Assembly (NCBI RefSeq): GCF_021134715.1
Contig: NC_060021.1
Span: 10,076,501 to 10,140,500, forward strand
Direction of reading: 5' to 3'
Origin: Daphnia pulex
Taxonomy: Eukaryota > Arthropoda > Branchiopoda > Diplostraca > Daphniidae
DNA: 64,000 nt
The notes beneath the pieces were generated by a model, which saw nothing but the letters and a program-made list of their open reading frames with translations, made no database searches and was not told the origin of the DNA. Of the stretch, positions 39,063 to 51,864 are shown piece after piece. A program made the position numbers and the translations under genes. Numbering within the stretch: the stretch's first letter is position 1; each line of letters starts with the position of its first letter.

Positions 39063-42000
39063 TTATCCGTTTTTAGCTTTAACTATTCAACAGGTATCCT
39101 TTTTAAGACGAGATGGGAAACAAGTCCAAAAAACTCGAACCACTCCCAAACAATTCCCCAATTTTGTAAAAATCGGACAACCCTCTTGGCGATGGCCGGA
39201 GCCAGAGAACAAGTTAGATGACGATCCAGTTTCATATGGCCCTCACGCAAGCCCAAAAAGAGCCCAAAAGAGAGTCGAGAGCTTAGCTTCAGCATCGCAG
39301 CCGTCAAAATGGTGAAGCACTACTACGCACGCAATAACTCCCAAACAAAGCAACTTGACCGAAAAGTTATACTCGTGAACAACACAAACGAGATTTTTAA
39401 AAGAAACAAAACAAGGTCAGAATTCCCCTTAGCAAGCTGCTTTTTATGTCGTCCTCCTTGTCTTTTGTTATTCCGTTTTTTTTTTTCTTTCTTCCTTCAA
39501 ATGTTATGAGTTGTTCTTTAGAGTTAGAGATCGCTCATTCACTTGTATCTATGGGGCTCTTCCACCTCTACAATAACGGCTTTTGTTTCTCACTCGGTCT
39601 CCCTCCCTGTCTAGGTTTTTCTCTCTCTCTCTAAATTTACCGTTGCGCGGTTTGGCCATTGTTTTTCCTCCTTTCTTCTTCTTCTTCTTTTCGGTTTCCC
39701 GAATTCTCTTATTGTATTTATTTATTTCTTGTATTTAAACTTTGGGAGTTGTTCTATTCTTGTTTGTGTGTGATCGCTCGACGTGAACAGAAAGATGAGA
39801 CCAAGTCCTACTGAATTAGGATCCTCTCAAAATTCCGTTTCCGGAAGACTTATCTCGAGTAACAAACCGTAAGAAGACAAACAAAAGAAGTTCAAGCTTA
39901 TAGGCCTTAAAGGAATTAACCCATATTCAATGAACAAATAACCAACCAAAAGAAACAACAAATTCAACCTCGGAACACACACAAAAAATAAAAAAGAATT
40001 GTGATAAGAAATTGAAAAAAACCAAAAAACAAATTCGAAATAAAAGTTCAACGACTGACTAAATACCGAGAAATAGTATTAAAGAGAGGCTCGCGGGACT
40101 CTTCGGAGCCAGCGCGTGGCTTACTGACCGTAACGTGCACACCACTTTCGTTATCGAATTCATATAACCGTCTCCTAGCATGCCGTGTTTCTTAAACTGT
40201 GTGTCTGTTGTTGTTTTTATTTTTCGGAGAGGGAAAACTACGAAGGAGAAAAGAGTTTTTAAGGAAGAAAAAATAAAAAGAGAGATGAAGAAGAGTCAAC
40301 GACCTGCTGAGAGGCCAACTTTCACCCGGACTACAAGTCTTGCATCAACATGTGTGTGTATATCACACACGCTCAAATATTTCGGCAAGTTATGCAGAAA
40401 TGAAAAGCAACAATACGAATTTTCAAAAAACAAACGCGAATCACGCCATTCAATCACGAAAAACGGCCGGGTTAACGAGAGTTTACACCAAAGCATTTTG
40501 CCAATGACGATGCACAATTGCCAAAGATGAGAAAGGAGAAAAAAAAATAAAATCGAGATGCGTGCAGAGACAATGCCGTTTCATTTTCCGAATCACAAGG
40601 ACACGCATTGAATTGCACCCAATCATTCGGCTGATAACAATGAATCCACCATTGCAATTTCATTCCAGCGGTGATGCGCGCAAGAGCGGCCATTTCGTAC
40701 TTTTGCCGAGACGTTGTAATTTCTCCGCGCTCGCCTTTCTTCTTCCTGCATTTCCTCACATCCCATTTCAACCTTTGTGCATCTCCATCGGTTGCACCAC
40801 ATTTCTATCGAGGCGGAAACCATTTGCAAACAATGGTCACGTCATAGTGGTGAATCCATGGAACTTGCAGCCAGTCCCTTCTCTCACAGCACGTTCTATT
40901 GACTTAATTTGATAACTAACTAGGAATCACAAATATTCCCACCCTCCTTCCAAAACCTATTCAAGTATTCATTCCCTCTTTCGTAATATAAAAAAACAAA
41001 ACAAACAACGAAATGAATAAGGCCGAGAGGAAGAAAGAGTAAAAAGAAAAAAACAACAACAGAGAAAAGCGTTCGTGATCGGGCGTCGAGCCAATAGAGA
41101 CGAGTTCAAAATTTTTTCAGCCCAAAGAATTTTCTATTTCAAAAATAAAAATTCACAAATAATGACATAACCTTTCTCTCGGCATCTTCACCCATCAAAA
41201 ACAAATCGCACATTCCCGGTGGAAGAAGAGACCATGTCATCCATTTACAATCTCTCTCTCGATCTCTGTCCCATCACTGTCGAGATATCAGCAGTCAAAT
41301 AGCTCGGCGGATCGACGTCCCTTAAAGCCGGACGTTGTTGCTTCAGCCATTTTCTATCGACACACACGATAAGTAAACAAAACCCCCCCAAAAAAAAGTT
41401 CGTTGTCACCGTCAAATAAATGAACACTTGGAAGAAAAAAGAGGCTCAAAATGGCTTTTTTCCAAATTCTTTTGACAAGAAGAAGAAGACGAAGAAGAAG
41501 AAAATAAAACACATAAACCAAAACAAAGAATAGAAATCTTCATACTCTCTCCCTCTTAGGCCCCCGTCCCGTCTATCCAGGGTTTTCTTTTACACGCCTT
41601 TCGTGCTGTCGTGCGTTCAGCACGAAGAGACGGCGCGACTGCTCGACTGGCATGGGATTAGGTTTTGAGAAAGCGGGGTGAACGAACTCGCCACTGACGC
41701 CGACGCTGCCTGGACCTAACGCACCGAAAACGACCGACAAGATACCCATAAACGACGTCAACGCATTTTTTGGGGGGAGGTTATTGTTTTTGTTTTTGTT
41801 TTTTTGAGGGCACCGTTTAACGAATTGCGTCCAGATAAAAATACAAACAACAAACAAAACAAAACCTTCTCAATCCTATTGACGACCAGTTCGTAACGTA
41901 GACGAAAAATCACAAAGAGATATTGAATTGAGAGCGCTAGCACACACACACGCCGACTGAAATTCACGTGATATCCGTACGGGAAAAGAAAACGAGATCC

Positions 42001-45000
42001 GAGTTGAAAAAGAAAAGCTATTACAAATGTACGTAGCCAGAACAAAAAATTCGGAGAAAAGAATCCGAGCCATTCATTTGAATTCATTATTGAATCTAAT
42101 GGTGAATACGGAGCCAGCGAAAAATGGGTCATCAGCGGTAGAATCTCGTCTCAAAAAACATAGACACAAATGTACAAGTAACGGCGAATAGAGAAAGAAA
42201 GAAAACGAAAAAAACGCGGGGTATATAATCAAAAGACTGTTTTCGATTATTTTCCATATAATGATATACAATAGTCGGTGTTGTGTTTCCTTCTTGAATA
42301 GCAGCGCAGCAGCAGTGTAAAAATCTATACAATTTACTTAAAGATATACATGTACATATATAAATAATACCCTGGCTTGGGGGTCCTGATTCGCTCCGGT
42401 GCAGTTCAAACTTGTAGCTGCTGACGAGATTTCTCAGAAGTGGTAAAGCAAGAGAGACTGGCGGGACGAATAAGGGGAACAAGTCCAACGCCTTTCACAT
42501 TACACACTAAAAAGATATCCCAAGCACAAGTCCGAACATTGTCCAGCTACCAAATCTATGTAGAATACTTTCGTGTAAAATTTTGGATGCTTTAAGACTC
42601 TAGGGGAGTCAATGGACTTTGGCTTCACTCCTATTCCCATTTTCGATGTGCTGGCCAGTCCAGCACAGACCCGTTTTGACCATTTAGAACCATGTGTGCT
42701 CGCATAGTCCCATTTTCTTTCGAGTGGGTGCAGTGAAAGGTGGTGGGACTCGGAACCTCAACGGGCTGGAGATCCAATCAATATTAATCATCCGAAACTG
42801 AACTTCTTTCTGCTCTGGACAATATGCGTCATGTAAGCAACGTGTAACAACCAACCGTGTAATAGATCCCCCCCCCCTATCGACCGCCCATTCACTTAGC
42901 GATAAGATGAGCACTACGTTCTAAAAGGGTCCACAATTAACGACGAGGGTGCCTTTAGAGACTCATCTTATTTGATATTGAAAGAGATTAACCTCCCCCC
43001 AGTGGCAAGAGTAAAATACAATAAACCACAACAACAACAACAACAACCAAAATAAAAACCAGGCCAAGCTGGTTTCCGTCATTTCGGTTGAGTTAAACCA
43101 GCTCAATTAAAAGTGGAAAATGCCATTGAACAAAAAGTCCAAGTAACGAGAGGGCTAAAAATGAATCACGATAGAAAAGAAAAAAGAAACATGAATTTGT
43201 TGATTCTTTCTTTCTTGCTTTTCCTTCGTTTTCCTTCCTTCCTTCCTTTCTTCCTCTCATTCGTTCGTTCGTTCGTTCTCTCCCAAAACACACTCTCTAC
43301 ACCCACTACTACCCCACCGCTCCGCCCTTCTCTTACCAAGCCGAACGAACGAGAAAGTGGGCCACCGTGGAGTCGAGTGGCACGGCGGGTTGAACGACCG
43401 ACGAGAATGGCGCAGCATCGATTCCTTCCTTCCTTCCTCTCGCCAAACAGTCGCCGGCCAAATTCGACTCTCTCGTCCGCCCGTCACATTCAGCCAGGGC
43501 TGTAGGCAGTGGGGAATCCATTGCGGATCGACCCAAGGATCATTCCAACGACATTCTCGCAGAGATCACAGGTGATCACGATCACAACATCCGACTGTTT
43601 TTGGGTTTTTTGGCTCGGTTCCTTTCAGTCCCTTTCATCTTCCGAGAGCATCAACCTTTTTATTTGTCTCGAAATTGCGGTTTTAAGTGGCTTATTACGT
43701 GTAAATCAGCACACGAGGTTGATGGCTGAGTTCGAGAGCTAAACAGCCGCAAAAAGCCAAAAGACATGACGTAGCCGACAGACTCTCACTGGTCCCGATT
43801 CGCTCGCCACGTCGTCGCCAAAAAGAGCTCGTAGCGACACGCCAACCGAATCGAGAAGGCAAAGGAGAAATGCAAAACCCAAAAGAATGGAAAACAACCA
43901 ACCGATAGAAAATAAATGGAAACAAAAAAAAAGAGCGACACACTAAGAAAAAACTTACAAACAACAACGAAAAAATACAAAATAAAATAAAAAGCGTACG
44001 AAAAAATTGCAGAAGGTATAGCTTGACGTCGTATGCGTGAACGGCAAAACAAAAACGCATAGGGCGCACGTTAAATAACTAACGCACAGGGACCGAATGG
44101 AAAGTTTTTTTTTTTGTTATTTGTTTTTCTTGTCGTTTTTCTTGTCGTTTTGTTTGGGTTTTTCTTTCTCACCAGTAAACGCAATCGGGAGCGAGCGTGA
44201 GCGCACCATGAAAGAAGAGGTCAAATACCTGTTGACCAAAAAAAGAGAAAGGAGCGTTTTCATTGGTATTGGTGTGGTAGTGCGTTGGACGGGAGGGGGG
44301 TGTTTCTTTACTTCACTTGTCCCAACGCTCACGATGAAAATAAACACAAATTTATATAAATCAAACAACGGCCTATAAGAGTATGAGCGACTCGGGCACC
44401 TGAGAAAGGATATGGACATTCTCCAATAGAAAAGAGAAAAGTCTGTGCAACGCACAAAGATAAATGCAAAAAGATAACAACAACCAAAAAATGGCGAATC
44501 ACAAAACGAAACGAATAGAGAGAGAGAAACGGAAGGCGGAAACTCGGCCAACAACCCGTGGGGGCCCGAGGTCACGCACGCATCAACAACAACGCCAGAC
44601 CCGTCACATCGTATCGAAAGAAGCCACAAATCTTTTTGCCACTGAGTTGGTAAGATTTTTTTTTTTTTGTTTTCTTTTTTCGGCTGATTCACGTCGAAAA
44701 ACGTTAGTCGTGAAAGAAAACAAAACTAAAAAAAAAAAAACAGAGAGAAGAACGCTATTAACCTAAAGAGCTGGACAAGGGCAGGGGAGGGGAAGATGAA
44801 ATCACTTGAATCGCCGGTTTGGTTTGCACCAGTGCAATTTATGCAAACGAAAAGGGGCATTGAACTTTGTGTGTGTTGGTTGAAGCTCTCTCTCTCTCTC
44901 TCTGCTGGCCCGTCTCCATCGTCGCCGCCACCACAACTCTGTTGTTGATAAGCGGATATCATGTTGCTACAATCCACAAAAATGAAATGGAAAAAAAAAA

Positions 45001-46860
45001 GCAAAAATATTCTCTCCTTTCCAATGAACAAAGTAGACGAACCATGGTTTGTTTATATTTAAGGGAGTGGTTGCCAACTGGGACACGGTCACCGGATCCC
45101 GCAACACTCTGCAGTGTGCAAAATACACACACACCGCACGCTCACGATCGTCATCGCTCATTTCGGCCGGGATAATATGCATGCTGTGAGAGGTGCACAA
45201 GAGTTGACAGTCGTGCGCTACTAAAAACTCCACGTCACATTGAGCACTTTTCCGTCCGGTCCGGCCCAAATAATCGGAAAATGCGAGGAAGGGAGAGAAA
45301 TCGATGGATATTACGTAAGGGGGGAAAAAAAGGAGGTCTGGAAAAGCAAAGGAAAACAGAAAAAAAAAAAACAACAACGCTCGTGATGTCAGGTTATTGA
45401 TCTGCTATCACGTGAGCCGATTGCTCCCAGTCAAAAGCGGACTGGGCTCTTCAATTCGATGAATTCACTTTTTCGCTAGTTTTCCTTTTTTCATTTCTCC
45501 TAATGTCGTGGGTCTCTCGATGCGGTTAGTTAAGGTTGGCGAAATAGACGCCGTCACATGTCATCCATCACCGACGCTTTTCTCCCGTCCTGCGTCATCG
45601 TGAAGCGTTGCACCATGACGACGACGACGACGACTATCACTTGACGCGGTCAGCCGACTTTTAGCGCGCTAAATCAACACGACGCACCAACGCACAAACG
45701 TTGCGTGTTCATAATCTCGCTGCGATGCACAATTTTTTTCTTTCCGGATGTCAATGATAATTAGATAATTAATTTTATCGCAGTCTACTCGAGTCGCAGT
45801 CGGCTACTCCACACTCGATTGGGTGGCGTGACTAGATTAGGGTCGTGCAGATGTTGTGAGTCAACAAAGTCCAATTGTTTGTGTATTTCTTCAGACTTCT
45901 TCTGTTTCTCCTCTTCATCATCTCTTTTCATATCTCTTCTTTCCTTAATCTATCCCCCCCTATCCTTCCCTGTTGTGTACAAGTACGTAAATTCGACTCT
46001 CTAATCGGATTCCGATGACGTGAGAGTCCAGAGCTCTTCTCACCGAATAGCAGATCCCGTTTTCGGTCAACGACCTCAAAGGCAATTTTCGCGTAAAATA
46101 ACTTTTTTTTTCTTTTTCTTTTTGCCATTTTGTTTTTCTTTTCGAGCAGATGGGGAGAAGGAGGAGGAGGTTTCTTTCACACGGCTTTATTTGGCAAGCA
46201 AGTATGACGATGATGAGGCGCGTCACCTTTCGCTTTTACCACACGGTTGTTGCGCTATTTTTTCTCCCCGACTCTCTTGCAGAGTGAAATCCGGCACACA
46301 CAACACCTCTCCCTCCTTCTTCCACCTCCTTCCCCCCCCTTTTTTTTTTCTTATTGGCGTTGCACAGTTATATACACACACGCAAGAAAGAAAGAATAGA
46401 TCCACCCAAGGCGCTGTCGAATTCCATTTAGATAGAACTGCTTGTTTGCTTGCGATGACGCCAGGTACCGTCGCTCCACTTTGAAACTTAGTTGGCTGGC
46501 TATATAGTAGCCTACATAGTCGTGCAAAAAAAAAAAAAAAAAAGTGGGTTTTTTTTTTTTTCTTTAGCTATCCGGCGTGACCGGTAGTGTGGGATTCAAA
46601 ACACGTTCCATCCTCCTCTCCCATTCTTTATACCCATGGCATCTTTTTTTTTCGTTTTGTTTGTGTCCCAAGTTTATTTTATCCATATCTACGAATCTCT
46701 TCTCTTGATGTTAACTTGAATTCAGACGAAATTGGTATTCGAATAATAGAGAAAAAGAAACGAGCCGTAATTCAAATTTGTCGATCATACGAGTCGCCCA
46801 AAAGCCAGAGAGAGAGAGAGAGAGCTTTCCCCATTCGATTTGGATGTTGTGCAAGCGGCA

Positions 46861-47094
46861 ATGCCATTATTTGAGAACGCACGCAACACGAGAAATTGGG
46901 CGGTTCCGACTCTTTTACAAATCAAACTCCAATCAAAAATGAATCAAAAGAAATCAGGCGGAAGACGCTACTCGGATGTCGCATCCCTTTCCAGTGGGAG
47001 TTTTGCAGCCAACGCAGCACGGCTGCTGGACGACATGAGCCCGTCCTTGACCCCAATGTTTCCAAAGCGGCTGGTGAAAGATCCGTGGAAATAA
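46861..47094 (+). CDS. possible short ORF nested in the ABCG intron, unrecognised
   Basis: From an ATG at 46861 the frame codes about 77 residues to a stop at 47092-47094. The piece KSGGRRYSDVASLSSGSF and the tail MFPKRLVKDPWK have protein-like composition, unlike the low-complexity frames around it. No family is recognised, and no splice signals or polyadenylation signal were tied to it. The opposite strand is also open. It may be chance. Confidence 0.22.
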   Translation: MPLFENARNTRNWAVPTLLQIKLQSKMNQKKSGGRRYSDVASLSSGSFAANAARLLDDMSPSLTPMFPKRLVKDPWK

Positions 47095-50000
47095 CCACGG
47101 CGAACGCGGGCACCTGTCGCTGCGTTTCCAGCCGTGTCATTTTACAGGAGCCCGAATGGATTACTTTTAAACGACCAATCAAGAACCAGCCCGGCAACCA
47201 AACCAAACAACACAAAATAATGAAATTGCCGAGAAGATCTTTTTTTTCTTTCCACTGGGTCCAAATTTATTGGCCGATAGAAAGCAGAAACCCAATTAGG
47301 AGCTTATAAACAACACCGAGCCAACAACGGCCGGCCAGCCAGCCAGTACACACGAGCAATTCAAGAGAACGAAATAGGAACTTATGAGAGGGGAGGTCAA
47401 CGAACTCGGTCGTATCTTTTTACACAATAAAAATACAAAAGATAAGAATGTAAAAAAAATAAATAAATAAATAAGGCCCATTGTTTGGTTGCGCTGCTGA
47501 AAAGGTCGACGCCCGAGAAAACGTAATTGGTCACAGAGAGAGCCATGAAAAGTAGGGCAACCGGTGATGTGGGGAGGGGATAGTAGCGGCCATGGCTAAA
47601 AACGTGTGATATCAAACATCTAGCAGGCCGTATCAGGTTCTGCCTGAAAGCCGATCAGCGAGAAAAATAAAATTCGAGATGGCTTTAAAGCCCAATCACG
47701 AAAAAGAAAAAGAAAAAAAAAAGAACTTGACCTCATCCAAGTTCACATTATCTTTTTTTTTTCTTTTTCTTATCGTTTATTCATACGAGTCATCTGGGCA
47801 AAGAAGAAGAAAAAAACAAGAACCGTTCACTTGAAGAGGCGTAAGATGAAACCCCACGATCAAGAATATATATCCGACCTTTACCACAGGGCTTTCTCAA
47901 TCCTTTTAGACTAGCTCTCACTAGCTCGCACCGACTTCGGATTCACGATGCCGCAGTGCGGAACTCAAAGAGAGATTTTTTTTGTCCGTGCTAGTACTAC
48001 TACTACTATACATCTACCACACTCATTTCAGTTTTGATTCTGTGGCGCTTTGAAAAAACACACGTCCGCGTCGGTGTTGCAAGACTTGCCAAGTCAAAGA
48101 GAGCCACACTTGGATCTCTCCCAGTCTTTATGGTGTTGGTGATATCACCCCAAAAAAGAAAGAAGAAGAAGAAGAGTTCTTTTATAGAAGGAAAGTCGCA
48201 ATGAAATATGCCACCAGATTGTTTTCCAAAAACACAAGCGGGAGAATCCAGGACGCTCGCTAGGTGTTCGCTTAATTATGTACACAAACTGGATTCACAC
48301 AGAAACAACAAAAAAAAGTAAGTAAGTAATCAAATGGCAACCATCTGCTCGTGTCGCAAACGAAATCTGGCCAAAACAAGGTTTACAGATCGACCCGTTC
48401 GTTTTTCTATCAATTTGCCTTTTCTTTTTCAGTTTTGATTCTTATTTTTATCCGCGCGTATAACGGAGACGAGCAGACACACAAGACGTTCCGATTTCAA
48501 AGGGTGGAGTCGGGTTGGCTCCGACCACAACTCCGCAAGGTTTCTATTTTGCTTTGGTTTCGGAATGTTTTATCTCAATTTGGTTGCTAGGGTGGTGCTC
48601 AACAATGAAAAAGAAACGGGACAGCAGACGGCTGGCAGACTCTAGGGTTATTTGTAGAGCTACTTTTTTTGTTTTCGGGGTTGGTTTCCTTCCCCATTTC
48701 ATAACGACGTTTTCCCGAAAACAGAAAAGCGTCTAGAAAAAAGAAGACCCGAAAAACAACCGTTGTTTTACTTTCCAATCCAATAGGTAGCGGTATCGTA
48801 AGTAGCTATAACAAGAACATCAACAACAGCAGCAGCAGCAGTCATTGTCCTCGTAGTCGCCGTATGACGGCATATTCCTCGGTTTATTGTCTACCCGACG
48901 GCCACATAGTAATAAGCCCGATACCGATAGAGAGCGTTGCACTATTTCCTCTCGACTTTGAAAGCTGTTCGTTCTACTTGTCTTTTTTATTTTTTTATTT
49001 TATTTTCTCTCCAGCATTTTCGGATGTTCAATCCATTCCTTTTTCGAGACTTTTTAACAAGGCGGAGAAGGAGAGCAAACAAACACGGCGACCTCTAATC
49101 TACTCTTCACAAGAGGCAACACAAGTGGGCAGATGCAAGTCAAAAGTCCAACAAGGACTTGGATGACCAAAAAAGACCATCGCGCCTTATCCGTTTGAAA
49201 ATTCAAAGAAAATAATAAAACAAGAACCGACGGATGAGAGATAAGACGATGAAAAAGAAGGAAGCGATAAAGAGAAGGAAATCAAAGAAACAACAAGGAT
49301 AGATGGATAGAATAAGAAAGAGAGAGAAACGTGATCAACCGGTTAAAGTCGGGTAAAAAGAAAAAAAGAAGACGAAAAAGAAGAAGAAGAGGAGGTGATT
49401 GACCGACTTGTTCACCAAAGCCGAGCCAACAGGACAGAACTCGTCTTTTTTTCTTTTTTATCTTGATCAAAAAATCAAAGTGGTATATTTACGAATGTCA
49501 TCCGCCAAAATCAGGCCGAGCAGAGGAATCTACAAAGCGCGACCCAGTCCGACGACAGGTCGCCAATGTTGGGAGGCTTGGCGTCATCCCTCAAATTGCA
49601 CGCTAAACACATTTTATGGTTCCATCTCTCAAAGTCAACCGCCAAAAGAAAAAGAACACACAGAAAACTCGTCTGTAAAACCAAATTCGTACTTCTACGT
49701 CGTGTTTCCATTCTGTAGTTATATCATCTATTTGTTATGTTTTGTTTTTTCTTTTAAAGGGTCAAGCGCCAATGCGGAAGCCCCTCGTGACCAGCGTGCA
49801 GTACAAAAGAGCTCTTTCCTTAAAAAAACCACGAGAGATTCTTCTCATCCATTTGGATCTTTCCTTTTATTGTTTACGTTGATTGTTGTTTTTCTTTTTC
49901 TTTCTTTTATATTCAAACGTCAAGAGTTCAAGAACCTGGCAAACTTTCCTGCACGGTATGACCAATAAGCGTTTGGCGCCTCGTATTCTTTGCCCTACGG

Positions 50001-51846
50001 TCTCGGAAACGAGACGGACCCGCCTTACGTGAATGGATATAGTCATCACCAAAAACACGCAATCACGACTAACGGTTGATTGGAAACCGTATGAAACGAG
50101 GATAGCCACTCATCTCCACTCGCAGACGCGCATTTTTAAATTTAAATATTCGGCAATTTATTTTTTAAAAAAGAAATGGGGGGAAGATGAAAGGACTAGA
50201 GTAGAACAGCACGGAGTGAAAATCCTTTGCTGTTGCCATGCGCCTCATTTTCTCAACTTGTTCAAAACTAACGACTATATACCAAGTAAAGCCATATCCT
50301 CCGCTCAGCCCTTTCCGGGAGACGTTGTCGCTGTCTTACTTTTACGGAATCAATTCCGGGAAATCGGTGGAGAAAAGAGTGAAAATGTAAACGGCCAGAG
50401 GCAAACCATTCCTTAAGGATCCGCCGCTCTGAGTTTTCCATTTCCGAGGAAAAAATTGTGAAAGAGAAGAGGCGATTAGACTTGAAGTGGGGCGGATATG
50501 AAACCACAAAATCGACCGTAGGTTTTTAAATAGAATATCGATCCATGTAGATAAAGAATACGTTGGGGCATGGCTGGACTTTCTCGGGATCGATACACGC
50601 CCACATTTAGGCACAAGAGTTTGATCTTTTGATCATTTTGACAAGTTCAAAGTGATCATCACATAAAAGAAACATCTTGTGTACAATCAAAACTAGGCTG
50701 TTCTCTGAATTGGTGGGCGTTATCGACTTCGAGGAAATGCTACTTAAGTAAATACAAGCGCAATAAAAAAAGACAACGATACGCCAGTTGGTACGTATAG
50801 AATTCGAATTGATCCACAAAATTTGGTTTTTCTAAGAAATGGCCGAAAAAATGCCAGCACTTAAAAAAAGGGGGGATTTTATGACTATACAGTCCTACAC
50901 TTGTCGGAAAAAGCTTTGCCAATGGCGCCCGCCAAGCACGTCAAGTATCAGTATGTCTCCCGGTTTGGAATTGGTGTCGCCTTCAAGGTTAGATTGAGGA
51001 TCTCGTCTAGGAATAGCCACGCGTCCAAAAACAAAAAAGATTGATCACTAAAAACTCCAAGGCTCTTTGGCAAACTACAATTTGGCAAAGACAATTTACA
51101 AATAAGAAAAAAACGAAAAAAAAACAACAACGTCACTTTGTTGATTTCCGGACGCTGAGCGAAAGTGGAAAAAAGGCAAGGGGGAACGCGCTAGTAGTAT
51201 TATTGACTCATCGCTAGTGCTATTTCTAGTCGTAACCAAGGCAAACGTGCAAGGCGAGCGAGCGAACGAACGAGCGCCAGTGGACGATGTTGCGTGAGCA
51301 AGTTGTTGGTGTGTGTGTGTGTGCGCGCGCGGGCGATTGCCCGGGTCCTTGTCCTTGAAAACGAACGCTGTCCTCGCCAAATTCCTTCGGCACGGCCACC
51401 GCGCTCAGCTTTACTCGAAAAGAATGTTGCTATTGAGCGGGCCCCTCCAGCAAGAGTTCTAGACTTTCTTGACTCGCTCCCGCACGCTCGGATTCTTTTT
51501 TTTCTTTCCCCCCCAACAGAGCCGTTTAATGAGAAGAAAACAGAACTAAAAAAAAACAAGGCTTGTAGTATGCAAATCAGGTACGTAACACACAAGTGTC
51601 CCCATCATCACCGTAGCAAATTGATTGCGTTGGGAACAAATCCCTTATACTATTTTGGCCACGCCCCGTTTACATTTTTACCTGTTCATTGGGTGATAAG
51701 GTGGCTGGCGGCCTTGAAAACAAGATGGAAATTTAAAAAAAAAATAAAATAAAATAAAAAATACCCAATGCCAAGGGTGGACGTGAGTGGTTAGTGACGG
51801 ACGAAAAAGAAAGGAAAATGGATCCGATCCATATTCGAGATGTGGC

Positions 51847-51864
51847 GGGGGGGGGGGGGGGGGG
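51847..51864 (+). repeat. G18 homopolymer
   Basis: Eighteen consecutive G in the putative ABCG intron; potentially quadruplex-forming and a likely site of sequencing-length error. Confidence 0.9.
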